A stretch of DNA of 64,000 bases from Branchiostoma floridae (Eukaryota; Chordata; Leptocardii; Amphioxiformes; Branchiostomatidae): assembly GCF_000003815.2 (NCBI RefSeq), contig NC_049985.1:14476587-14540586 (forward strand). Direction: 5' to 3'. Below, in pieces: positions 22,861-32,683 of the stretch; positions within the stretch are counted from its first letter, which is position 1; each line of letters begins with the position of its first letter. Under the pieces are notes generated by a model. It saw only the letters and a list, made by a program, of their open reading frames with translations. It was not told the DNA's origin and searched no databases. A program made the translations under genes and the position numbers.

Positions 22861-22936
22861 GTGTGTTTTAGTATGAGGCATAGAAATACGTCTGTTCCAA
22901 TGGAAATTGGATATTGTAATATTAAATCTCCCTATA

Positions 22937-23329
22937 CACCTTTCTCACGCGGCGGCCATGATGGATTAAAGACGAGGTCAATGAGGCAAACAGACAAAAC
23001 TTATTTCTAAAATCAGCTCCCATTTAGTTTTTTCCCCAGACCACACAATTTTTTACAATACAAGATCAAATAATAAATATTATAACTAGTGTTATGCAGC
23101 GAAATATGTAGCAATTTAGACTCGAGTACTGATCCCATAAGTCCCTTAAGAGATGCAAAATAAAAGCATAATAATGCAAATATTTGACGGACATGCAGCC
23201 ATTCTCTTATTGGTCAATTTTCTAATTTCCATGCTATCATTGGTTGAACTATTAATTATGATGGACAGTCTTTTGTTTGCCTCATTGAACTCGTTTTAGA
23301 TCTATCATGGCCGCCGCGTGAGAAAGGTG
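22937..23329. mobile_element. TIR element (MITE), about 393 bp
   Basis: Inverted ends of about 60 bp. The left begins CACCTTTCTCACGCGGCGGC and the right ends GCCGCCGCGTGAGAAAGGTG; arms also share GAGGCAAACA and TGTTTGCCTC. It is absent from the equivalent position in copy B (about 39580-39612), where the flanks ATCTCCC and GACCAATCAATATTG are nearly joined. It therefore inserted after the A/B duplication or was lost from B. No coding capacity. Confidence 0.85.
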
Positions 23330-23860
23330 ACCAATCAATATTGATGAGATTGATATAATTCACCGCGATATAATTGACTATCAAACTAGCGAGTGAGTAT
23401 TCTAATAATAGAATACATCCTATCAATAATTCTTGGTCAGTTTAAGAATGGTTTTGATCAAAAACAAAGTATGCCTGATTATACGGGAATGGGCTATATG
23501 ATGATGACGTCAACGTACAAGAATGGTTCCCTCGTTACAGATGGTGACCGTCATATTTAGACCTAGTTGGTTCTTATAACAAACTTTCTGAATTATTCAA
23601 TGGTTGAAAGAAACATTCATGCTTGTGATAACAGTATATATAATCCATGGTGTAGTATCAGTACTTCAATTGCAATAACCGTTTTACAATCAAAATTTGT
23701 AGCTGCCCACCTGAATGTAAAACGTAGGTAAAGGTAGTCATATTGCCTTTTTAAGGCTGTAAAGGGCAGCTGTTTGTTATCCACACCAGAACAAAGATTC
23801 ACCAAATAATATACTGTGATGAATTTGCTACAAGCTGTCACTTCTGGTGTTTTACTAGCA

Positions 23861-24044
23861 TCTACCAGGCTCCGTGGATCGGTGGTCTAATTGTAGAAAT
23901 TGGACAAATATAAAGGTAATAGAACGCCCCAAATTTGTGGACCGGAGAGTGTTTAAATACTGGCCGGCCGACTCCCTTAGCGTACTATTGACTCTATTTG
24001 TCAAATTTCAACAATTAGACCACCGATCCACGGAGCCTGGTAGA
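23861..24044. mobile_element. TIR element (MITE), about 184 bp
   Basis: Inverted ends of 50 bp with only two mismatches. The left begins TCTACCAGGCTCCGTGGATC and the right ends GATCCACGGAGCCTGGTAGA. The centre is about 85 bp without coding capacity. It is missing from copy B at 39858-39875. Flanks read ACTAGCA and GGCTAGT, so a target duplication around CTAG is possible. Confidence 0.9.
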
Positions 24045-24540
24045 GGCTAGTGTTTGAGTGTCAAGAACAATAAGGTGGGAATTTTCAAAAAGACTTGTAT
24101 GGGTAATACTTAGTCTATTAAAATATTCCGAAAGTCTCTGGCCAGAACTTCTAAGTGTTTGCTCGTGATTTATTGAATCTACGAATACACTATCTTATGT
24201 TTTAATCCACACATATAGATCAAGTTCCTAAGACCAAATATTTGCGGAAGGAGCACGCAACTGTAGTACCTAGTGATGAACGCCACCTATCTGTATGTGA
24301 GAGAATTGTACCGAAATATTTGGACAGTTTTTAACTATTATGCAGTAAGTGTGTTTATGGTCTCAAAAAGCAATTCCACTGTAACATTGGAAATATGCAC
24401 CTTTTATAGCTGTCTAGCCGGTAAATAACAAATTTTCTTGAGATGTATTTCTGTGTTTTTTAGGCAACGAAAATGTCCCGACCGATCAAACGACAGTTTT
24501 GGACATCTACAACTGTAATTATTCACTATCTGCAAGAGGT

Positions 24541-24910
24541 AATTTTTTTTTTACCAATGGGTGATTCTGAACCTCTCTTTAGGGACAACACACCCGCTAA
24601 CCCATTATTTTTCCAATAGATATTCCTTGAACCTCTCTTTGGTATAATAAAGGGATAACACCCCCGCTAAACCATTATTTTACCAATAGGTAGTTCTTGA
24701 ACCTCTCTTTAGTATAATAAAGGTAAAACACCTCTTTAGTATAATAAAGAGATAACACTCCCGCTATCCCATTCTTTTACCAATAGGTAGTTCTTGAACC
24801 TCTCTTTGGTATAATAAAGGGATAACACCCCCGCTAAACCATTATTTTACCAATAGGTATTTCTTGTACCTCTCTTTAGTATAATAAAGGGATAACACCC
24901 CCGCTATCAA
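24541..24910 (+). repeat. About 70-bp minisatellite, five to six units
   Basis: The unit runs ATTATTTTACCAATAGGTAG, TTCTTGAACCTCTCTTTGGT, ATAATAAAGGGATAACACCC, CCGCTAAACC. It starts exactly where copies A and B lose similarity. Each full unit contains an ATAATAAAG sequence, resembling a poly(A) signal. Confidence 0.9.
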
Positions 24911-24914
24911 GTCT

Positions 24915-25665
24915 GGCTACCAAAGTCGCTAAACCCACCGAAAGCAATTTATATCACTCGGAAGGAACAAAATGCTCTCAAGGATTTGGCCACTTATGAA
25001 GACAGTGATTCTACCTGCTGACAAGGAGTGTCCCAATTTTCGATCACGAAATTCACGAAGTCAAATGGTTTATTTGAAAGGTTCCCTTTATAATAGGAAG
25101 TTTATTTGCAAGTTCTTGCCCGAGGGCTAATTGCAACATGAAACATACAGAAAATATAATAAACATGTATAAAATGAAATACTTTGGTATAGATAACAAT
25201 GGTGACAAGTGTAAACGAGTGACTATTCTATCAATGGTATGGACTGCTGAGAGCTACAGTCTACGTATTTAGGGTTTGACTTCTTTTCTGGAAGCAGTGG
25301 AAGACGAAGTGTCCCACTTGTATATATGGTATACAATGGTGAAATAGCCAGTTTTAAAGTTTGAACGAGGAACTTTAGATATAGGTTACTTGATTTACAG
25401 TATTGTCGAATCGGCTATTAACAAAACATATGCTAGCTTCTATAAAGACTGTTGTCATAGCTGTCTTTGCTGCCAAATAATTGCCCTTCCCCTGCAGTGC
25501 TCAGCCTCAGTACCTGATCTCTCACGCATTTGGCAGCTCAAGGATTTGGCGTAACACCGGACAGAAGCGCTCTGGTGTTCAGTGGCTAGTCTAACGAATT
25601 TATAGCAGTACGTATGCAAATTTCTGCCCGTCATCGATAACATGCCTTTAAAGAAAAGAATGTTT
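24915..25665 (+). repeat. Segment A', continuation homologous to 43885-44345
   Basis: Shared landmarks are ATACAATGGTGAAATAGCCA, ACAGTATTGTCGAATCGGCT, AAAACATATGCTAGCTTCTA, CTGCAGTGCTCAGCCTCAGT and GCTCTGGTGTTCAG. It ends with ATGCCTTTAAAGAAAAG, the counterpart of the intact frame starting at 44321. Here a one-base difference brings a stop after 11 codons. Confidence 0.8.
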
Positions 25666-28600
25666 TCGCCACACTAATTCGTAAGGAGGGAACGCGCTTC
25701 TTTGATTGGCGAAGGTGACGTGGGGTAGAATTTCACTGGAGGATCTGTGGAAAATTCCATCATCAAGTAATAACGCGAACACGATTACTAAAAAAATAAT
25801 TAGCTGTAAAACACGATCTACCGTCAGTTTACCGTCTACTTCACAACAATGGAACAGAACAACCGTGAATCCCGCCTTTTTAACCAATACATACCAATGA
25901 CTAGCTATGCTAAACACCTGCAAATGGCGGGTGTTGGTTCGCCGCCGTCAACTTCAAACTGTGGGGCAATTGACCGCCAGGTGTGAAATGTTGAAGCCAG
26001 AAAACATAACAGGGAGCGACTTATCTCCAAGCAGATCCTACGGTAGCATAAGATAGTATCAAAAGCTGGCAGAGGAGTGAAGGTGGCTTAGGAGTGTGTT
26101 TCGCTACCGTGGATCTGCCTCCACTGAAACAAGGAGGAGCATTTCTATTCAACAAGTTGGTGTTGCTGCCCCTCCCTGTAGCCATGTGGTAATGATTTTA
26201 CGAGCGACTTACACTGGGACAAAGTCAGTGACCAGCACGGCAACAAAATTTGGCTATGTTTGGCATTAAATATGATCCCGCAGTCCCCAGAATTGTCTCA
26301 GAGACTGCGGTACACGTGTTGAAAATTCGGTCACACGAGCTCTAGATTTGCTGACGCCGCGTCTGTGACGGGAACGCTAGTTCCAACCGCCAATTTGCTC
26401 TTGTTTCACTGACAAAGCTATAGCAAAGAGATATCTCTGTATATTTCTGTGAATGTGATTGAATCCGACCGGACAGCCGGAGAGTCACAGTATTGACTGT
26501 GGAACTATAACGTTAACGTTGTTTTACTCTGAGCATTGTAGACGATATCGATCTAAATTTTTACATTACCGAAAGAAGAAAATACCGTGTGAACCAACCA
26601 ACACACAAACGCACCCGACGCTTTTGTCACCAGAAGACGCAAATTTATTTCTCTTACAAATGAGTTAATGTGATAGCATTTTCTCTTCGAAATTTCGCTC
26701 CACAAATTTGATAATCGAGTCTCGACCAAAGATTTGAAAGATCCCTCAATGAATTTCATAGCCAAAGAACTTTGTTGAGCGTATTGGCTTTTGATCATAC
26801 TTTTACATCTTACTTCATATTTCATATTTCAATCATGAAATCAAGAGACATGTAAATTCGATCATCCCGTTGACCGTTTTATTCCGAATACGTCGGTCAA
26901 AACTAGCTCTAGTAGGACAGAAATGGCCAAAGAAAAAGGCTATGCCTTCTTTGCTGTGAAATATACTTGAACTGGAGATTTCTTGTAGTTGACTTTGGAC
27001 GAGGCGACTTGAACTGGTGTCGGAAATTTCCATCACATGAGTGTTGTGTTCGGAGTTGGCTTCAGCATTGACGTCTAAGTAACCGCAACTAATTAGTTTG
27101 TGGCGACAAGCAAAGATCATTTACTGAATGGTGTATATTGTCAGGGTCAAACTCTAAACGTACTGAAGTGAAGTAAATCACCCTTCTGTAAATTTGAACT
27201 TCCAGTTGCCGAAAAGCAGTGTGAATGCTCATCCAGAGCCTGTCAAAGACTGCAAACATGTGTGTGACCGGAGGTCACTCAAAGTAAACAAGGTATTTCC
27301 AAGGGTAGAAAACACTTTTGAACTCCCACACAAAGGCTCTTGTGCATTTGCTATGTATATAAAAGATTGATGTCACGACACAAATGTGTGGAGCACAGGT
27401 TTCCTCTCTTCATGAAACATATTTTTTCGTCAAATCGTATTTTGACTATTTGTATTTGTATTTTAATCTATACAGCCGGTATAACCACCCTTCGGCGTAA
27501 CACACTAGCTTTGCAGGCACACTGCGCGGCAGCAGCTGGTTATATTACACTGAACGACCTATCACACCTAACTTGTGTACATCTATCTGCAAGCGTTTTT
27601 TAAAACTATCCAGATAAGATGCTCCTACTGTGCTTCTGGGAAAATACGAATTTTTAAACACATCAATCCTAGGTTGGTACTTCAAGGCATGTTTGTTTCT
27701 AGTTCATTTTTGAGCTGGTATTAGATACTTGTCAGTCGGTTCGTCCAGCAGTTTATTGATCATTTGGTACATCATGCAAAGTCTGGACATTTTCATTCAT
27801 TTTAGTAACACTAGCATCCCTGATGTAGTTGTTTGTACAGAATCTGGCAGATTGGTTCATCGTCATACACAGAAGACGTTTCAAACAGTCTATGTTTGCA
27901 ATGGTACATGAGTAATAAGTTGCCGTACTTGCTGTAAATGTAAACGTAACAGTAAAGGCTAATTTTCCTCGTATAACTTCATCATGTTTGTAAATTATGC
28001 TAGAATTTATAGAATAGCTTGTACACAACCAAGATTTTGACCAAATTTCTAATTTGAGTGTAGGTTATAGTAGCTTAATGTAATGAGCCACTTAGGTTAG
28101 TTGAAGTCCTTCCCGCACAGAATGGTGCATATCGGGCGGCGCCCATCTCCGTTTCTGTCTCCCTGGGCCACACAGCTTTGTGCAAACACTACAGCTGGAG
28201 GCAAGTTTTACTGGTAGTTGTGTGTGCCTTACTGCAAGCCTTAGAAAAATCTCTGACAACTCACCCCCAACCGAAGTGACTACTACCAGAACGTGGGTGA
28301 ATCACCCCGACCTTCACCAGAACAAAACAAAAAAAGATCCATAAAAGCCACGTTGAAGCTTAGATTGTGGTCCGAATTTGATACCTCAGTGATGTTAACA
28401 ACATAGACGAATGGACTATTTTTGATAGAAATAAAAAAATGACCGCTTTTTTTTACTGATTATGTCCATTTCAATTCGTGAGAGGGTTAGCATTAGGTTG
28501 GGTGTCAGTCAGGAGATATTCGGCAGTCTGCGGCTAGAGGTCGGGATAGTTGGGAGTAGGTAAGATAGCATTCGGGGCTTAGTCGGCAGTAAGTTATTTA

Positions 28601-29095
28601 CTGGTCGAGACATCTTCGCGCATGTTTGGCGTTAAAATATAGGCGTGTCTAAATCTGTTCCAACTGCTCCTGAACTACCGACGGGTATACCCATAGTGAT
28701 AGGGTTTGGGAGCCATGTTCGGCGATGTCATAGTGTAACCTGGGCTTTACACGTCGTGCCAATCAGAGGTAAAATAAGGAGTTGGAGTCAAGCTCACAAA
28801 CGATTTGCACGAATGCATATTTCACAAATGACTTGTTGCAGTTAAGACTTCTCAAAGCTGTTTTATTTGTACAGTTAATGGAAGTCTGCGCTAGCCCACG
28901 CTAACGTCAAGGTGGTGGAACTTGTCTTTGATAAGCCTGACGTCGGCCCCCGCAAAATCATTTGTCAGAGTGCTGAGCGCAACGTAGTTTTTCAGCTAAA
29001 CCAAGCGAGCCACAACAACAAGGGAGTGGCGTTTATTCAATCACACATGTTGTTAAAGAATTATCAACCGGGCGTTCAGTAACAGCGGAAAGGCA
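25665..29095. other. Long stretch without a supported gene
   Basis: Only short open frames; none combines splice signals with a recognisable protein motif. Two adjacent minus-strand frames (26553-26825 and 26833-27120) are the longest but show no family signature. It contains the small inverted repeat at 26031-26118. Confidence 0.4.
26031..26118. repeat. Foldback of 16-17 bp arms
   Basis: GCAGATCCTACGGTAGC at 26031-26047 pairs with GCTACCGTGGATCTGC at 26103-26118, enclosing about 55 bp. It could be a tiny MITE or a hairpin. Confidence 0.7.
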
Positions 29096-29247
29096 CAAAT
29101 TGGCGTCTTTCAAAGAATACAAACCTTTAACCTGACGCTACTAAATCAATCAAGACTTGCTGACTTCTTCTCAAATTGGCGTCTTTTAAAGAATACAAAC
29201 CTTTAACCTGACGCTACTAAATCAATCAAGACTTGCTGACTTCTTCT
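29096..29247 (+). repeat. 76-bp recent tandem duplication
   Basis: Two copies starting CAAATTGGCGTCTTT and ending GACTTGCTGACTTCTTCT differ at a single base (TTTC/TTTT). Confidence 0.95.
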
Positions 29248-29689
29248 CAACTTACATGTCTAGTACCTCGAAGTTAGCGTAGGTGTTGTGACTCGTAAAA
29301 CATGTATGATCGTCTTTGTTTCCCTAAACAAGTCCTTTTAAGCTGCAAGAACTTCTCCTGAGGGTTGTAGTAGTCTATAGAACGGAAGTCTAACGTAGAA
29401 TGAATCCAACGCTAACGTGCCGATCACATTTGCTCTGTAATAGGTTTGCAACTGACATTTAAGGTGCATTCTTGGACAGTCGTGGTTGTGTGATACAGTA
29501 TTAAATGATTGTCGATGTTCCTTGACTGTGCTATAGTCTTGTTAAGAATCATACGACCAAAAAGATCCAACAACGAATATTAGAGTTCCACGACCCCATA
29601 CCTTAGCAAAATGATTTTAACTTTTACAACTGATGTATTATGTGTGTTTTGTCATTATGCGGATAAAGTCCTCATTTGCATAACTTAAT

Positions 29690-29790
29690 AGTTGGTTCGA
29701 ATTCTCCTAATGAAGACGTGTTTGTAAATTGACATGTACGTTAAAAAAACGGCATTTTTATTTATTTTTTTTTTCAAAAGGACTCTAAGC
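29690..29790 (+). repeat. Partial upstream module before promoter copy 2
   Basis: TTTGTAAATTGACATGTACG followed by AAAAAACGGCATTTTTA matches the end of the modules at 4945-12165. The CCAAT/E-box part is not recognisable. Confidence 0.6.
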
Positions 29791-29884
29791 AAAGGAAGTT
29801 AATCGAAACGAAAAAAAAATACTAGTGGATTTAACCTCTCCTGCATAAGACGTTTCTAACGCTGAGCTTTCTGTGGAGTTCACT

Positions 29885-30174
29885 GTTCCTTCGTAAAAAA
29901 TACCCAGTGTCCACGTGAAGTACTCATGATACTCTGATGACAGATACATGATCGTGGTGCACAACTTGACCATGCACCTGTACCACCCACATGCACGTGT
30001 CAGTCATGATTTCTACACGTGAACAGGGGGCGTGCCTATAACTTTCTGATAGTATAACCAATGCGAGAGTTCCTTTCTCCTGATGTATTTGCATTACAAT
30101 ACCTGACTGCCAATCATTTCAAACACGCCACGCTGTTCAGCGGCTATAAATTTCGGGCAAGACCCGCACAAACC
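29885..30174 (+). promoter_or_regulatory. Promoter copy 2
   Basis: Collinear with promoter copy 1. It has CAGTGTCCACGTGAAG, CACGTGTCAGTCATGATTTC, AGGGGGCGTGCCTATAA, ATAACCAATGCG (CCAAT), an exact octamer ATTTGCAT at about 30088, CCAATCATTTCAAACACGCC, and the best TATA box of the three, CTATAAA at 30144-30150. A start near 30175 is inferred. It lies upstream of the repeat-peptide gene on the same strand. Confidence 0.65.
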
Positions 30175-30272
30175 CCAGTTTCTCCGGAACTCCGAAGCTA
30201 TCCAGACTCGACAGCAGAAAGCCTCAGCGCCTTCTTCGTTGATCTCATCCTCACTTCAGTTCACCAGAACTT
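30175..30272 (+). other. Predicted non-coding first exon, copy 2
   Basis: Shares the invariant 41-nt block and ends CACCAGAACTT with donor GTAAGT at 30273. Relative to copies 1 and 3 it lacks about 20 nt between two CAGACT direct repeats. The next acceptor immediately before an ATG on this strand is CTTTCCACAG at 32661-32670, 13 nt before the ATG of the repeat-peptide gene. The joined intron would span 30273-32670 and contain an antisense LINE. Confidence 0.55.
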
Positions 30273-31204
30273 GTAAGTTTCATTTTTTGTCAGTTACCGG
30301 TTGGAACTATTCATTCAATGTAGAACTTTTGTTGCGCTCTTAGCTTATTCTGGGTTTGGGATTCTCCGATTGATGTATTTGAGGTAAAAAATAGTTTTTA
30401 TCATTCTGTCTTGGACGTGCGAAAATAGATCAGTATCAGACATCTCTTTGCCAATATGTCACATGCAATAAAGGTGTTGCTCGATTGTCAGACGGTACAA
30501 TCCCGGCACTGCGGTCCCCAACAAACCCTGTGGGTATGCGGGGAGCATTCCACATCCTTCCAGTCGCGAAGCGTGGCCTGTCCGAAAGGTACAGGGATCG
30601 AACGCAAACCTCGCTGGCAGTGAAAACGGTAAAATCCTTCTCGTTTGGGAATGAAAGTTCACCAATAATTGTTACTGTTAGCTTCGGCTATTCTACCATG
30701 AGGGCACAAGGACGCTTGCAGATTGCACCGCGCAACGGGTGCTCCTAGTCCTTCATCCTCGCTTGAGCACCTATCCACCGTGGAGCTGACCCAAAAGCAA
30801 CGAAGTCATAGCGCTTTGGCCACGAAAAGTTTTAAAATTGCCATGCCTTTTATGTACGAAACAATAATGGAACTGCGCGCCACTTCATTTCTGTACAGCA
30901 TGAATTAAAATACAATATGTTTTTGTCTTGCCAATTTTCTGTCTCGTTCTTTTGTCGTTTTCTTGAGAATTGCTTTCTTTTGACATGTGCAGAGTCTCGT
31001 TAGCATCAAACGCAATTCCAGGTGACTTGCCTCCTGAAAGATGAATACTTGAATAGAATAATTTTAACAGGATTGCAAGGTCTGGAATTGCGTAAAAGCT
31101 TTCAGAAAACCCACAACCAAAGCAACATGGAATAATAGGCCACTCGTCCGCAGACCTTCCAGTCTGAGTCTACGACTCAGTGCCGTGAAGACTTCGCCGC
31201 CGCA

Positions 31205-32225
31205 AATTTCCGTCTCGTAAACTCACTCATCCTCGCAAGCTGGCAAGGGCGTGGCGCCTCCAGTTGGTTCTGTCCTTGGTAGCTAGCTAGGCTGTGTGGA
31301 GGTTGGGTCCGGCCTTCCTCAGGTCTGCATTAAGCTGGTCATGCCACCTGGCCGGGGTCTTTCTCGGGGGCGGGGCCAGTGGGGTGGGGCTGATCAGGTT
31401 GACCAGCTCGAGAACTGGTGTTGTTCTGGCGGTGTGGCCGAATAGACGGAGGCGGGCTGATCGGATTAGTCTGGAGAATGGTGGCTGGTTGGTCAGTTGA
31501 CGTCAGCATAGTCCATATCAGAAATAGTCACGTTGCTAAATCTCGCTTCACAGACAGTCTCTGAGCAACGGTGCGTCCCATCACATGGTCTATGGCGGTG
31601 TTGAAGATGGTAGGTGCCAAAACGCATCCTTGCCAGACGCCGCTGTTTCACGAAGGTGTTCGACAGTATCCCGTTCACTCTTAGTCTTACAGGAGACGGA
31701 GTGTTGGAGTAACGAAGGGACAACAGGTCCAGCAGTTTTGCAGGGACTCCAAAGATCTTGACGATCTTCCACAAAGACTCCTGTCCACGGAGTCAAAGGC
31801 TTGCTTTAGGTCCACATAGGCATCCCAGAGAGGCTTCCTGTACTCCCGTCTCATCTCTGCTAGGAGCCTAATTGTCAGGATCCTGTCGACTGTGGAGCGG
31901 CATGGGGTGAATCCACTCTGTTCAGTTCGTTGCTTTCGGAGAAGAAGCGGTCCCAGTCTGGTTAGGATGATGTGGACAAGCACTTTCCCGTGGACGCTCA
32001 ACAAGGTTATGCCCCTGTAGTTCCTGCAGTTTTCCTTGAGGCCCTTCTTCCAAGAATGATTCCATGGCGCCAGTCAGCAGGGATGGTCGCAGAGTTCCAG
32101 ACGCAGCAGACATGGCAGATCAGAGAGTGGAGTTGTTCCACCACGGGTAGGCCGCCGTGTATACGTAGCAGCAGTTCTGGATGAATTTCATCAGCACCAG
32201 CAGCCCGTCCAGGCCATCGTTACTA
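31205..32225 (-). mobile_element. LINE remnant, antisense in the intron of the repeat-peptide gene
   Basis: A minus-strand RT belonging to a different LINE lineage from the copies at 1-1830 and 7290-8765. It enters within RT block 1 (DEIHPELLLRIHGGLP), runs through the palm and ends near 31205 with a C-terminus of the type DRTNWRRHALA. Several frameshifts break it. The 5' part with the endonuclease is missing. Confidence 0.8.
31493..32004 (-). pseudogene. LINE reverse transcriptase core, frameshifted
   Basis: Two overlapping minus-strand frames together carry RT blocks 2-5. The sequence includes LLRKQRTEQSGFTPCRSTVD, DAYVDLKQAFDSVDRSL (catalytic aspartate block), WKIVKIFGVPAKLLDLLSLR and RLRVNGILSNTF. 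The frame then reaches SDMDYADVN, where the catalytic YADD has become YADV. The altered second aspartate and the frameshifts make it inactive. Confidence 0.8.
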
Positions 32226-32683
32226 ATCCACGTCATGTAGTGTATTTTCATGTGAGGGAATAAAGACCATTCAGTGCGAAGGTTGTAACTAAAGCAGAAC
32301 TCCAGGTGTCTTCTGCCGTTGCCATTGCAGGCGCCTGTTCCATGAGGTTCAAGTTACCTCTCAAATCCCTGTCTGTCAGTGCCTGGTGTGGCATTCCGGT
32401 CCCTTATAACCCAAATGATGTCATGCCTAGAGATCCCGACTGTGAGGTCTGACACACAGCCTTGTGTGTGTTCACTGAATACAATCAAAAAGTGATATTC
32501 GTCTTCAATTAGCTCTGGACAGAATGGAGCCAGTTTGAGATTTGGTGATCCAAGGGAAAGGGGTACAGTACTTTGTTGCGAAGTCCACAGCCATGCATTG
32601 CGATTTTCGCGATTGCTTAAGCTTCACATGGTGAACCATCCAACTAACCATGGATGTTTCCTTTCCACAGTTGAAGATACATC

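Larger units (their letters stand above)
20575..24540 (+). repeat. Segmental duplication, copy A
   Basis: Collinear with 37735-40340 (copy B). Its part at about 20840-22710 is inverted at 45440-47670 (copy C). Shared landmarks include GACTTGATACAACACAAA, TTGCGTTGGA, AAGCACCTCATGTTGAGACC, TAATCAAAATAAAGCTTAAC, a (TG)n run, CCAATCAATATTGATGAGAT and TTTATTGAATC.ACGAATAC. Copy A holds four 195-bp repeats and two MITEs that copy B lacks. Short open frames are conserved among the copies but frameshifted, so I do not call a gene. Confidence 0.85.

Noticed and set aside
26553-27120. Two adjacent minus-strand open frames of 90 and 95 codons
   Set aside because: No motif, no convincing splice sites joining them, and no paralog in the window to test conservation.
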